A stretch of 62,094 nucleotides of DNA from Akkermansia sp. (GTDB lineage Bacteria > Verrucomicrobiota > Verrucomicrobiia > Verrucomicrobiales > Akkermansiaceae). The notes beneath the pieces are model-generated. The model was not told where the DNA came from, did not search any database, and worked only from the letters and a program-made list of their open reading frames with translations. Within the stretch, counting starts at the first letter, position 1. Each line of letters opens with the position of its first letter. Below, one piece after another: positions 49,818 through 58,394 of this stretch. The stretch is taken from positions 1 to 62,094 of the forward strand of contig JAFQGF010000043.1 in the NCBI GenBank assembly GCA_017415555.1, in the 5' to 3' direction. The translations under genes and the position numbers were made by a program.

Positions 49818-50925
49818 ATGGAGAACCAGACGACCAATATCGATCTCTCGACGCTTGACACGGAGGCCATGCGCAGCCGTCTTTCCGAGCTCGGGAGCTA
49901 TCTTTGACCCGGCTTCCCTGGAAGCAAAAGTAGCAGAACTCGACGAGCGCATGAGTGCCCCCGATTTCTGGGATAACCCTGCTACTGCCCGTGCCCTCAT
50001 GGCCGAGGTGAACCCCATCAAACGCCGACTGGAGGAGTTCCGCGCGCTGGAAAGCGGGCTGGAGGACATCGAAGGCGTTATCGAGATGGCCATGGAGGAA
50101 CCTGAAATTGCCGAAGAAGCCCTGGCCGAATACAATGCCTGGGTGAAGCGCCTGCAGGACTTCGAGCTGATTACACTGCTGAACGGCCCGCACGACAACG
50201 CCGGCTGCTATGTGACTATCCATGCCGGAGCCGGCGGTACAGAAGCCTGCGACTGGGCCAGCATGCTGCTGCGCATGTACCTGCGCTACTGCGAGCGGCA
50301 CGGATTCAACACGGAAATCATGGAAAGTACGGATGGCGATGAGGCCGGCATTCGCTCCGTAACCATCAAAATTGAAGGTGAATACGCCTATGGTTACCTT
50401 AAGAACGAGCGCGGCATCCACCGCCTGGTTCGCATGAGCCCCTTCGACTCTGCCGGCAAGCGCCACACCTCTTTCTGCTCCCTCGATGCCACGCCCGACA
50501 TCTCCGATGATATTGAAATCGAGGTGAAGGAAGCCGACGTGAAGATGGACACCTACCGCTCCGGCGGCAAGGGTGGTCAGAACGTGAACAAGGTTGAAAC
50601 CGCCGTGCGCCTCACCCACCTTCCGACCGGCATTATCGTAGCCTGCCAGACCCAGCGCTCCCAGCTCCGCAACCGCGAGGAAGCTATGCGCATGCTCAAG
50701 GCTCGCCTCATCCAGCTGGAAGAAGACCGCAAGCGTGCTGAGGCCGACCGCCAGTACTCCGAAAAAGGCGACATTGCCTGGGGCAACCAGATTCGCTCCT
50801 ATGTGTTCCAGCCCTACCAGATGGTAAAGGATTTGCGCACCGGTGTGGAATCCGGCAACATTCAGGACGTCATGGACGGCAATATCGATGCCTACATCGA
50901 AGGCATGCTTCGGCACAACATGTAA
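49818..50925 (+). CDS. prfB: Peptide chain release factor 2, with programmed +1 frameshift
   Basis: Translation begins at ATG 49818 and runs 29 codons to an in-frame TGA at 49905-49907. The site TAT-CTT-TGA-C with an upstream GGGAG is the classic RF2 autoregulatory frameshift. When RF2 is scarce the ribosome slips +1 on CTT and continues from GAC (49906) to 50925. The coding path is thus 49818-49904 joined to 49906-50925, 368 aa. RF2 recognises TGA and TAA; the sequence has the SPF tripeptide ([10 protein letters not shown]) and the catalytic GGQ ([12 protein letters not shown]). A GTG/ATG start in the second frame alone would drop the N-terminus. Confidence 0.97.
49893..49908 (+). promoter_or_regulatory. 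RF2 programmed frameshift site
   Basis: GGGAG (49893-49897) acts as the internal Shine-Dalgarno-like element, 4 nt before CTT (49902-49904), followed by TGA-C. This is the E. coli-type arrangement. Confidence 0.93.
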
Positions 50926-50930
50926 CAAAA

Positions 50931-50978
50931 AATCTACAATCTGCAATGTTGCTTAGATTGCCATGCAGATTGTAGATT
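50931..50978. repeat. 15-bp perfect inverted repeat between prfB and trmD
   Basis: AATCTACAATCTGCA (50931-50945) pairs with TGCAGATTGTAGATT (50964-50978), loop 18 nt. It is preceded by A7 rather than followed by a T run, so it would terminate only minus-strand transcripts. The right arm contains the TAGATT that could serve as the trmD -10 box. Confidence 0.7.
50949..50978 (+). promoter_or_regulatory. Possible trmD promoter inside the inverted repeat
   Basis: TTGCTT (50949-50954), 18-bp spacer, TAGATT (50973-50978), then 13 nt to the ATG at 50992. Confidence 0.4.
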
Positions 50979-50991
50979 GCAGCTTCTCTTC

Positions 50992-51792
50992 ATGCTTACC
51001 ATCGATGTTCTGACGCTCTTCCCGGAGCTCATCTCCACCCCGCTCTCGCAGAGCATCATGGGGCGCGCGGCAGATAAAGGCATTATCGACGTGCGAGCCC
51101 ACCAGCTGCGAGATTGGGCACACGACAAACACCATCGCACAGATGACTACCTGTGCGGTGGCGGTCAGGGCATGCTCATGAAGTGCGAACCCATCTTCGA
51201 GGCAATCGAAGAACTGCGCCGGGAAAACACAAAAGTCATTCTCATGACCCCGCAGGGTCGCGTCTTCTCCCAGCCGGTAGCAGAGGAACTGGCCGCCCCC
51301 TGCGTGGATGGTGGAGATGCACACTACATCTTTCTCTGCGGGCACTATGAGGGCGTGGATCAGCGCGTCATCGACACACTCGTGGACATGGAGCTCTCCA
51401 TCGGAGATTACATCCTGACGAACGGAGCCATTGCTGCAGTCGTTGTCATCGATGCCATCGCCCGCCTGTTACCCGGGGCGCTGGGAGATGCACGCAGCAG
51501 CGAGGAAGAATCCTTTGCCAACGGCCTGCTGGAAGCACCGGCCTACACCAAGCCCAACGTATTCCGAGGCATGGCTGTGCCGGAAGTCTTCCTCTCGGGC
51601 AATCACAAAGCCATGGCAGAGTGGAAACTGGAACACTCCCTGGAGCGCACAAAAACGAACCGCCCCGACCTCTATGCGGCCTGGGCTGCCGCTCACCCGG
51701 AATACTTCTCCCCAAAAAAGAAGAAAAAGCGCACTCCGCTCACCCATTACAAACCGCGCCCGGACAAAATGGAAACGGAGCATAAGGAGTAA
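50992..51792 (+). CDS. trmD: tRNA (guanine-N1-)-methyltransferase
   Basis: 266 aa from ATG 50992; a TTG at 50977 is in frame but sits in the inverted repeat. TrmD uses SAM to make m1G37 in tRNAs and prevents frameshifting. The SPOUT knot is seen as LMTPQGRVFSQPVAEELA, LCGHYEGVDQRVID and SIGDYILTNGAIAAVVVIDA. The early motif DVLTLFPELI is typical. The C-terminal tail is unusually basic (SPKKKKKRTPLTHYKPRP). The usual partners rpsP, rimM and rplS are absent; here it follows prfB. Confidence 0.95.
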   Translation: MLTIDVLTLFPELISTPLSQSIMGRAADKGIIDVRAHQLRDWAHDKHHRTDDYLCGGGQGMLMKCEPIFEAIEELRRENTKVILMTPQGRVFSQPVAEELAAPCVDGGDAHYIFLCGHYEGVDQRVIDTLVDMELSIGDYILTNGAIAAVVVIDAIARLLPGALGDARSSEEESFANGLLEAPAYTKPNVFRGMAVPEVFLSGNHKAMAEWKLEHSLERTKTNRPDLYAAWAAAHPEYFSPKKKKKRTPLTHYKPRPDKMETEHKE

Positions 51793-51874
51793 AAAAATCG
51801 GAAAAAATGAATTTTCTTTGAACAAAACATCACTTTGTGCGTCTCACCATACGAGAGAGCGCAGCAATGTGCTT

Positions 51875-51905
51875 ATTGTGGAGGTGAGAGCCCACAATGT
51901 CTTTT
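51875..51905 (+). terminator. Terminator after trmD
   Basis: ATTGTGG (51875-51881) pairs with CCACAAT (51892-51898), loop 10 nt, followed by GTCTTTTT. The loop sequence GGTGAGA can also pair with TCTCACC at 51842-51848, an alternative fold. Confidence 0.6.
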
Positions 51906-51932
51906 TCATGTAATTTCAGAGTTGATTGATTC

Positions 51933-51964
51933 GAGCGGGAGAAGCCGAAAGGCCCCTCCCGCTC
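51933..51964. repeat. GC-rich inverted repeat upstream of the M23 gene
   Basis: GAGCGGGAG (51933-51941) pairs with CTCCCGCTC (51956-51964), loop 14 nt, without a T run. It could be a terminator aid or a regulatory hairpin. Confidence 0.5.
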
Positions 51965-52013
51965 GTTCGTTCAAGCCATTGCTGTAACACACACAATTCT
52001 TTTCTATAAAAGC

Positions 52014-52042
52014 TTGCATAAAATAGGGGCGTCCTGTATAAT
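52014..52042 (+). promoter_or_regulatory. Promoter of the M23-ompA-uvrD operon (leaderless type)
   Basis: TTGCAT at 52014-52019, 17-bp spacer, perfect TATAAT at 52037-52042, then 8 nt (alternating GC) to the ATG at 52051. Confidence 0.75.
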
Positions 52043-52050
52043 GCGCGCGC

Positions 52051-52908
52051 ATGGCAAAAAAATGGTACAGGAACCCGTACAAACTGGCATTTCTGGGGCT
52101 GGCAGCCGCAGGACTGGTGGCGGTCTGCTGTCTTTTTGCCGCAGGAGATGGTGCGGCCGCCCGCGCCACAGACAGCACAGAGAATATCTACTCTGCCAAT
52201 GAACCGCTGAGCACTATTCCCGCCAACGTGATGCCGGGGCTCATTCTTCTCTCGGCAGACCAGTTGGCGCGCATTCCCCTGGCAGACGGTTTCCAATGGC
52301 CTGTGGGCACCCGCAGCATGGCCATGATGTACGATGCGCAACCCTTCGGCGCCATGAATGAAAAACGCGGCGGCTACCACACCGGGATGGATCTCAACGG
52401 TATCGGCGGAGAAAACACCGATATGGGCGAGCCTGTTTTCGCGGCCGCCCGCGGTCTTGTTGTATACAGCGGCATCCCCCACGAAGGGTGGGGAAACGTT
52501 GTCGTCATTGCCCATCGCCTACCCGGCAGCGATGAGGTTATCCAGACACTGTATGCCCACCTTCACAGGCGAGACGTGCGCCCGGGGCAGCTGGTAGGCC
52601 GCGGGCAGAATATCGGCAGCATCGGCACGGCCAATGGGCATTACCTGGCGCATCTGCACTTCGAGGCCATCTCTTCCCTCTGCAACGAAGCCGGCATGCC
52701 CGGCTACCACCCGCAAGGCACCATGAACCGCCTGAATCCGGCAGAACTCATCGCCGCCCATCCGGCACCGGATATGGCCGACCCCTACGAGCAGGTGCGC
52801 CGCCTCATGATTATCGAAGCGGCAAACGCAACCCCCACCTCCGCTACTGCGGCTCCACCCACTCCGGGCACCATACAGCTTAACCCCTCACAATTCCTCC
52901 AGAAATGA
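52051..52908 (+). CDS. M23-family (LytM-type) metallopeptidase
   Basis: 285 aa. An N-terminal anchor or signal (about 11-32, KLAFLGLAAAGLVAVCCLFAA) is followed by a periplasmic domain. The M23 zinc site is H110 and D114 in GYHTGMDLNG, and the partner histidines are H201 and H203 in HLHFE, with an upstream AHL (LYAHLHRRDV). The complete set suggests an active peptidoglycan endopeptidase rather than a degenerate regulator. First gene of an operon; its stop overlaps the start of the OmpA-like gene (ATGA). Confidence 0.9.
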   Translation: MAKKWYRNPYKLAFLGLAAAGLVAVCCLFAAGDGAAARATDSTENIYSANEPLSTIPANVMPGLILLSADQLARIPLADGFQWPVGTRSMAMMYDAQPFGAMNEKRGGYHTGMDLNGIGGENTDMGEPVFAAARGLVVYSGIPHEGWGNVVVIAHRLPGSDEVIQTLYAHLHRRDVRPGQLVGRGQNIGSIGTANGHYLAHLHFEAISSLCNEAGMPGYHPQGTMNRLNPAELIAAHPAPDMADPYEQVRRLMIIEAANATPTSATAAPPTPGTIQLNPSQFLQK

Positions 52909-54374
52909 AACGCAGCATCATACTTTTCCTGGCCACCTTCCTCATCACAGCCGGCATCGGCGGTGGTATCTACTACGCCATTGCTCAGGGGCTCATCCCC
53001 GGAGTAAGTCTCAAACCCATCGAGAATACCAACAACAAGCCCGCTGATGCCCAGCAGACGGCTACGGCACAGCCCTCCACCCCCGAGCCGGCCCCAGAAC
53101 AACCCACCACTCCGGAACCACCGCTTCCCACAGAGCCCACCCCGGCAGAGCCTGCCCCGGACCCCCAGCCGGAACCCACTCCTGAGCCGCAGCCAGCACA
53201 ACCCACCACTCCCCCCCAGGAAGAGCCGGCTACCCCTGAGCCTGCAGCCGATGACACCACCACCCCGGAGCGTCTCATCCTCAACCCCTCCGAGCAACCC
53301 CGCAACGCCGAACATAAAGCCGCACTCATCGTGCGTGAAGCCCTCCGCAGCGAAAACCCGGAGGAAGCCCTCCGCTACCTCGTCGAGCGTGGGCAGCTCA
53401 CCCCTGAGGCAGCAGCAGCCCTGCTGGAGTGGAGCAAGAACAACAAAACCGGCGACATTGAGGAAGTGGGCAACAGCCGACGCGAAGACGGCAACCGCGT
53501 GACCCGCTACCGCATGAAGAGCGCCGAAGGCAACCTCGATATCCTGATGGATGTGGTGACGGATCGCAACGATATTGTGACAGTGGAAAGCGCCAAGACC
53601 GCCCCGGCGGATAAAACTGCTCTCGATGCCACCTGCGATCACCTCACCGTAGCCGAAGGTTTTATGGAAGCCGTGCGCCGTGGCGATATGCTGAAAGCCT
53701 GCAGCATGATTACGGGCGAGCAGGTTTCCTACGCCACCGTTGCCGGCCTTTGCATGGTATTCGAGGAAGGCGCCTACAGCCTGCGCCCCGAAGCCCCCAT
53801 CCGCAACACCTTCACGAATGAGGATTTTGCCGGCTACCTCGTCTACCTTGTCACTCAAGGCACCACCAAGCCCGCCAACATCGGTCTGGAGCTCGCCCGT
53901 ACCGAGCCCGGCTGGCGTGTACAGGCCGTTGCCATGGATGCCCTGCTGAGCAGCTATGAGGATAGCGCCAACGAGGAAGGCGGACGCTACTTCCCGATTG
54001 TGAAGAACCCCAAGGGTGGTGATTCACTGGCCCTCTTCTTCGCCTTCAACGAGTCTGATCTCACCCCCCGCTCCCTGCGCCAGCTGCAGATTGTGGCAGA
54101 ACTGCTCAAGCAAACCGGAGGCAAGCTCAACATCTCCGGCCACACAGACGACGTCGGTTCCGATCGCTACAACCTGCGCCTCTCCGAGCGACGTGCCGAG
54201 GCCGTGAAAGCCGCCCTCGTCGGATTCGGCGCCCAGGCAGAACAGATTACCACCCACGGCCTTGGTAAGAGCCAACCCCGCCGCACCTACGCAGAAGACG
54301 ACTCCGCTCAGACAGTAGACTACATCCGCGGTGAAAACCGACGCGCCGAGATTTACCTGGACTTCGAGTCATGA
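52905..54374 (+). CDS. OmpA-family peptidoglycan-binding protein with Pro/Glu-rich linker
   Basis: 489 aa. One N-terminal membrane anchor (MKRSIILFLATFLITAGIGG), then a proline/glutamate/threonine-rich spacer at about 45-120. A middle domain at about 130-365 has no recognised motif. The C-terminal OmpA-like domain starts near 374 (LFFAFNESDLTPRSLRQLQ) and includes SGHTDDVGSDRYNLRLSERRAEAVKAAL-type sequence, where the Asp and Arg bind diaminopimelate. It resembles inner-membrane OmpA-like proteins that link membrane and wall. It overlaps the M23 gene before it and the helicase gene after it by 4 nt each, so all three are translationally coupled. Confidence 0.88.
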   Translation: MKRSIILFLATFLITAGIGGGIYYAIAQGLIPGVSLKPIENTNNKPADAQQTATAQPSTPEPAPEQPTTPEPPLPTEPTPAEPAPDPQPEPTPEPQPAQPTTPPQEEPATPEPAADDTTTPERLILNPSEQPRNAEHKAALIVREALRSENPEEALRYLVERGQLTPEAAAALLEWSKNNKTGDIEEVGNSRREDGNRVTRYRMKSAEGNLDILMDVVTDRNDIVTVESAKTAPADKTALDATCDHLTVAEGFMEAVRRGDMLKACSMITGEQVSYATVAGLCMVFEEGAYSLRPEAPIRNTFTNEDFAGYLVYLVTQGTTKPANIGLELARTEPGWRVQAVAMDALLSSYEDSANEEGGRYFPIVKNPKGGDSLALFFAFNESDLTPRSLRQLQIVAELLKQTGGKLNISGHTDDVGSDRYNLRLSERRAEAVKAALVGFGAQAEQITTHGLGKSQPRRTYAEDDSAQTVDYIRGENRRAEIYLDFES

Positions 54375-56362
54375 ATGGCACGCTGAGCCCGGCCATCAGC
54401 TCGCGTGACTATGCCGCGGAGCTCAACCCCGAGCAGTACGCAGCCGTCGCCACTGACGCCCGACACGCGCTGATTATAGCCGGTGCCGGCAGTGGCAAGA
54501 CGCGCACTCTCACCTATCGGGTTGCACGGCTGCTGGACGCCGGCGTAGCGCCCTGGCGCATTCTGTTGCTCACCTTCACCAATAAAGCAGCCCGGGAGAT
54601 GCTGGAGCGAGTAGCGCAGCTCACCGGCCAGAACAGCTCGCAGATATGGGGTGGCACCTTTCACTCGGTGGCCAACCGCCTGCTGCGCCGCCACGCCGAA
54701 CGACTCGGCTACCGCCCCGGTTTCTCCATCCTGGACAGCGACGACCAGCGCGCCCTCTTCCGTGCCCTCGTCAAGCAATTCTCCGCTAAAGGCGGCAAGA
54801 GCGACCGCTTTCCCAAGCCGGAGGTATTACTGGGGCTGCACAGCCTGGCCATCAATACCGGGCGCAGTTGGCAAGACACACTCTCCACCGACTACGCACA
54901 CCTGGAACGCTTCGAGGATACCATTGGTCAGATTTTTGATGCCTACCGCACCCGCAAAATGGAGAGTAACTCCATGGACTTTGACGACCTGCTAACCAAT
55001 CTGGTACGCCTGCTCAATGAACATGACGATGTACGACGTGACCTGCAGGAGCGCTTCCAACACGTGCTGGTGGATGAGTACCAGGACACCAACACCCTGC
55101 AGGCAGAGCTCATCACCCTGCTCTCCGGTGGTGCTGCCACCTCCCTTATGGTGGTAGGGGATGATGCGCAGAGCATTTACTCCTGGCGGGGAGCCAACGT
55201 AGACCACATTTTCAACTTTACCCACAGCTACCCGGACGCACAGGTCTTCAAAATCCAGACCAACTATCGCAGCGTGCCCGCCATCCTGGATATTTCCAAC
55301 GCAGCCATCGCGCAGAACACCCGCCAGTTTGCCAAAACCCTCATCCCCGCACGCGAGGAAGGCAGACTGAAGCCAGCCGTTGTTCCCACCCCGGACAACC
55401 GCATGGAAGCCCGTTTCGTGGCTCAGCGAATCGATGAGCTCATGGGAGCCGGCATACCCGGCAAAGATATCGCCGTTCTTTACCGCGCCCACTTCCATAG
55501 CATGGATGTGCAGATGGAGCTTTCCCGCAACCACATCCCCTACCGCATTACCAGCGGCCTCCGCTTCTTCGAACAGGCACACATCAAAGACATTGTGGCC
55601 TGGCTCCGCCTGCTCACCAACCCCAGGGATGAGGTGGCTTTCCGCCGCATTGTGGGCACCTTCCCCCGTGTGGGAGATGCCACCGCCACCAAACTCTGGC
55701 AGGGCTGGCTGGCCACTATGGAAGCCTGGCAGGCAGCCAATCCCGGGACAGAACGTCCTACGGATTCCTACACCTCCATCATGCAGAAACTCAGTGTCCC
55801 CACGGCTGCCAGACCGCACTGGGCGGGATTCCTGGCAAATCTGGACAACCTGCACCCGGAGGATTGCGAACTTACCCCGACAGAGCTCGTCAAACTCGTA
55901 CAGAACTACATGGACGCCTACATGCGCGCCACCTACGATAACTACGAGGAACGCATGGAAGACATAGACCAGCTCACCAAATCCCTCTCCGACATGCCGG
56001 AGCTGGAGAGCTTCCTCAGCCAGGTGGCACTACTGAGCGAAGTAGACCACAATACCGTTACGGATGACGACTGTGTTACCCTCTCCACCATTCATCAGGC
56101 CAAAGGACTGGAGTGGAAAATCGTTTTCGTCATCTTCCTGGGGGAGGGGCTCTTCCCTCACTACAAAGTAATTACCGGCGGCGACCCGGAGGCTATGGAA
56201 GAAGAAACACGCCTCTTCTACGTGGCTATCACCCGCGCAGAAGACCAGCTCTACCTCACCTACCCCCGCTACAACGGCCACAGCTACGACAGCCAGTTCT
56301 GTCCGCCATCCCGTTTCCTCACCACCCTGCCCGAGGAACTCTTTGAACTCTGGAACCTCTGA
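54371..56362 (+). CDS. UvrD/Rep/PcrA-family superfamily 1 DNA helicase
   Basis: 663 aa. It has the SF1A motifs in order: Walker A AGAGSGKT (K43), motif Ia TFTNKAAREM, motif II VDEYQDTN, motif III GDDAQSIYSWRGA, motif IV NYRS, motif V TIHQAKGLEW, motif VI YVAITRAEDQLYL. It unwinds DNA 3' to 5' in repair or replication restart. It is shorter than E. coli UvrD (720 aa) and ends right after motif VI, with no RNA-polymerase-binding Tudor-like tail. The start overlaps the OmpA-like stop (ATGA), so a DNA repair enzyme is encoded in an envelope operon. Confidence 0.95.
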   Translation: MNGTLSPAISSRDYAAELNPEQYAAVATDARHALIIAGAGSGKTRTLTYRVARLLDAGVAPWRILLLTFTNKAAREMLERVAQLTGQNSSQIWGGTFHSVANRLLRRHAERLGYRPGFSILDSDDQRALFRALVKQFSAKGGKSDRFPKPEVLLGLHSLAINTGRSWQDTLSTDYAHLERFEDTIGQIFDAYRTRKMESNSMDFDDLLTNLVRLLNEHDDVRRDLQERFQHVLVDEYQDTNTLQAELITLLSGGAATSLMVVGDDAQSIYSWRGANVDHIFNFTHSYPDAQVFKIQTNYRSVPAILDISNAAIAQNTRQFAKTLIPAREEGRLKPAVVPTPDNRMEARFVAQRIDELMGAGIPGKDIAVLYRAHFHSMDVQMELSRNHIPYRITSGLRFFEQAHIKDIVAWLRLLTNPRDEVAFRRIVGTFPRVGDATATKLWQGWLATMEAWQAANPGTERPTDSYTSIMQKLSVPTAARPHWAGFLANLDNLHPEDCELTPTELVKLVQNYMDAYMRATYDNYEERMEDIDQLTKSLSDMPELESFLSQVALLSEVDHNTVTDDDCVTLSTIHQAKGLEWKIVFVIFLGEGLFPHYKVITGGDPEAMEEETRLFYVAITRAEDQLYLTYPRYNGHSYDSQFCPPSRFLTTLPEELFELWNL

Positions 56363-56368
56363 CCGGAT

Positions 56369-57187
56369 TCAACACCTGGCCAGTTCGTTGCGCAGATTGT
56401 CCACCAAAGTTGCCACATTGGCCAGCAAATATTCATCAACAAAGATGCAGGATTCGTCTTCCACATAATCCTGGATGCATTTCCGGAAATGCTTCACTAT
56501 GGTAAGTCTTGCCATATACAACATGATGACTTTTTGCGGAGCCTGCGGGTGAGTCATATTAAGCCATTTGAAACGCATCCCGCGGAATATCGGGCTATCT
56601 TTCAAATCGTAGCAGCACAAAGCGGCACACCACGCCCTGATAAAGGCCTCCTTTTTTCCACAGGTCGCTGCAAGTTTCAACAGCCGCCGCACATCCGGCT
56701 TCATCTGCCCGGGCATCGGTGGCACCACGCAGATTCGCATCAACTCATCATTTACTCCCATCCGGAAGGTACTGACCCCCACCACGGGTCTGGCATCACG
56801 CGCCCCGCGCAGCAACACCACCAATCCATTGTCGGCAAAACTCTCTGTAGACAGCAGTTTCCGCACATATTGCCGGGCTACATGCTCATCTACCATCTTG
56901 CATTTCACAACGGCTACACCATACTCCGGCAGTGCTCCATCCACCTTCTTCTGCAGAAGCTCCGCTTCCTTCAGCACACGGCCATCATCCTCCCCGCCTT
57001 CCGGTAAAACCACCGCAGAAAACACAGGCGTCACCTCCGGCACCTCACCATCATTCAATTGCAGCACAGGACCATACGAACGACACACGGCCTTTCTCAT
57101 CACCCAACGGGGCATCAGCCGACGCAACCAAAGCGGCATCACTTCTTCCAAACTCAGTAAATCATCCTCTCTGTTTGAATTATTCAT
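56369..57187 (-). CDS. Unrecognised protein, distal gene of a two-gene unit
   Basis: 272 aa, no signal peptide, no transmembrane helix. I do not recognise the family. The N-terminal 50 residues are amphipathic and basic (LWLRRLMPRWVMRKAVCRSYG). The rest looks globular and helical with several cysteines (VVKCKMVDEHV, AAWCAALCCYDL). Its ATG overlaps the stop of the 83-aa gene (ATGA), so the two are translated together. It ends 6 bp from the convergent uvrD-like gene. The unit lies opposite a helix-turn-helix gene, an arrangement common for small accessory systems, but no toxin or nuclease motif is visible. Confidence 0.7.
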   Translation of the reverse strand: MNNSNREDDLLSLEEVMPLWLRRLMPRWVMRKAVCRSYGPVLQLNDGEVPEVTPVFSAVVLPEGGEDDGRVLKEAELLQKKVDGALPEYGVAVVKCKMVDEHVARQYVRKLLSTESFADNGLVVLLRGARDARPVVGVSTFRMGVNDELMRICVVPPMPGQMKPDVRRLLKLAATCGKKEAFIRAWCAALCCYDLKDSPIFRGMRFKWLNMTHPQAPQKVIMLYMARLTIVKHFRKCIQDYVEDESCIFVDEYLLANVATLVDNLRNELARC

Positions 57188-57435
57188 TTCCGTTCAAACC
57201 GTATGTTCACTATCTCTTTTGTCTCCGTTGTCACCTGCGGGCTCCCGGCAGTTCTCACTTCCGCCCCCTCTTCCAAAGTGGCAGAAAACAATGACTCCCC
57301 TTCTTCCTTTTTGCCACCGGTCATTTGCAAATCGACAGCCTGGGCTACCGCCGCCACAAGCGGTAATCCGCAGGCTCGACACGCTGCATCCAGCATCGCC
57401 AGTTCATAGGCACTCAATTTGATTGTATATTCCAT
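57184..57435 (-). CDS. Small unrecognised protein, proximal gene of a two-gene unit
   Basis: 83 aa. The N-terminal 40 residues (MEYTIKLSAYELAMLDAACR) are predicted to be a short beta strand and helices, in a size and order seen in ribbon-helix-helix and antitoxin-like proteins. This is a resemblance, not a match. The C-terminal half is acidic and polar. The 4-nt overlap with the 272-aa gene and a good promoter suggest a real gene. The proximal, small partner in such pairs is often the regulator or antitoxin; that remains inference. Confidence 0.6.
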   Translation of the reverse strand: MEYTIKLSAYELAMLDAACRACGLPLVAAVAQAVDLQMTGGKKEEGESLFSATLEEGAEVRTAGSPQVTTETKEIVNIRFERK

Positions 57436-57453
57436 AGTATCGCCCTGCTGTAT

Positions 57454-57482
57454 ACTCTAAAATATTTTTACCCCAAAGTCAA
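57454..57482 (-). promoter_or_regulatory. Promoter of the two-gene unit
   Basis: Minus strand TTGACT (57482-57477), 17-bp spacer, TAGAGT (57459-57454), then 18 nt to the ATG, so a leader of about 11 nt. Confidence 0.6.
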
Positions 57483-57558
57483 GAAAAAGCTTGCACAAAT
57501 AGCATATTTTTACCCAACAACATCAAAAACTCCCCAAAAAACAAGATTTTCGACCCAT

Positions 57559-57600
57559 TTGACATTTAATCTTGACATGATTATATAAATATTTTATATT
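57559..57600 (+). promoter_or_regulatory. Promoter and candidate operator of the helix-turn-helix gene (leaderless type)
   Basis: TTGACA at 57572-57577, 17-bp AT-rich spacer, TATATT at 57595-57600, then 6 nt to the ATG at 57607. A second TTGACAT lies 13 bp upstream (57559), and the spacer/-10 region holds the near-palindrome ATATAAATATTTTATAT, a plausible site for autoregulation. Confidence 0.65.
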
Positions 57601-57606
57601 TTTGTC

Positions 57607-58065
57607 ATGACCATCGAGGAAATCAGAAGCGAACTCCAGAAACGAGGTATGACTCAAAAGGAGCTCGCCGCCATGCTCCATGTGCACCCCGTCACCCTCG
57701 GGCTCATTCTGATTGGTAAAAACAAGCTCACTGAACAGCTTGCGGCGCACATCGAGCTTCTCTTCGATAACATGCGACAGAACGACCCCGTCGAACATAC
57801 TCTCACCCTGCCCGAAACCGTCGTAGAACGCTGGATGCCCAGCTTCCGGACGCTCCCCGAATCTCAGCGTTCTGCCGCCATCCTCGATGTCATCCACAAA
57901 GCCGTTCATTGGCTCATCTGCGAGGGCGAAAAACAATTTACCCCTCAGGAGCTCGCCAATATCAGAGCATTCTGCGAGGCGCAGTCCAATCCCCCTGCCC
58001 CCACTCCCTATACCCAGGATGACGAGGAACCCCTCCTCTCCGCCGCAGACGGCAACGAAGGCTGA
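57607..58065 (+). CDS. Helix-turn-helix (XRE/Cro-like) protein
   Basis: 152 aa. Residues 1-55 form an HTH_XRE domain: IEEIRSELQKRGMTQKELAAMLHVHPVTLGLILIGKNKLTEQ. The turn (TQKELAAMLHV) is typical; the recognition helix is VHPVTLGLIL. Residues 60-125 are helical with no known motif, and the C-terminal 25 residues are Pro/Asp/Glu rich. It is divergent from the two-gene unit, with 171 bp between starts, so it probably regulates that unit, itself, or both. The promoter region has repeated and dyad elements. Confidence 0.82.
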   Translation: MTIEEIRSELQKRGMTQKELAAMLHVHPVTLGLILIGKNKLTEQLAAHIELLFDNMRQNDPVEHTLTLPETVVERWMPSFRTLPESQRSAAILDVIHKAVHWLICEGEKQFTPQELANIRAFCEAQSNPPAPTPYTQDDEEPLLSAADGNEG

Positions 58066-58305
58066 TTCTTTCTTCTGCTTCAACACCTTTCCCTCAGCCG
58101 CCGAAGATATCGCCTGGGGATGTTATGTACCATTTTTGCGCACGTGCGCGATGCCTGCCCGCCATCCCTATTATTTCTGCGCTCCTTCCCCATTTTCCGG
58201 GCATTCTAGCAGACAAAATATGCTCTGACAAGCGATTTTTGACGTATTAACAGGAATGATAGTCGTATTTCATACAACTTTTATAAGTTTTGTATGTTTT
58301 AGTTC
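58066..58305. other. Gene-free stretch between HTH and AP2-like genes (58066-58433)
   Basis: No convincing gene is seen. An AT-rich inverted repeat, CATACAACTT (58271-58280) with AAGTTTTGTATG (58285-58296, one extra T), is followed by TTTTAGTT and may terminate the HTH transcript. Two tandem promoters for the next gene follow at 58306 and 58395. Confidence 0.5.
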
Positions 58306-58334
58306 TTGACAGTTACCCGAATTAAACATAAAAT
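58306..58334 (+). promoter_or_regulatory. Upstream promoter P1 of the AP2-like gene
   Basis: TTGACA at 58306-58311, 17-bp spacer, TAAAAT at 58329-58334. Start near 58341, giving a leader of about 93 nt. Confidence 0.6.
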
Positions 58335-58394
58335 GCGCCCGCAATTCTTTTCCTTATCAGTTTTGGAGAGTTAGCTGTTTTCAACTAATTTGGA

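Noticed and set aside
49855..50925. prfB starting at 49855 as a gene without frameshift
   Set aside because: The region from 49818 gives the conserved RF2 N-terminus and the exact TATCTTTGAC slip site, and the promoter fits 49818.
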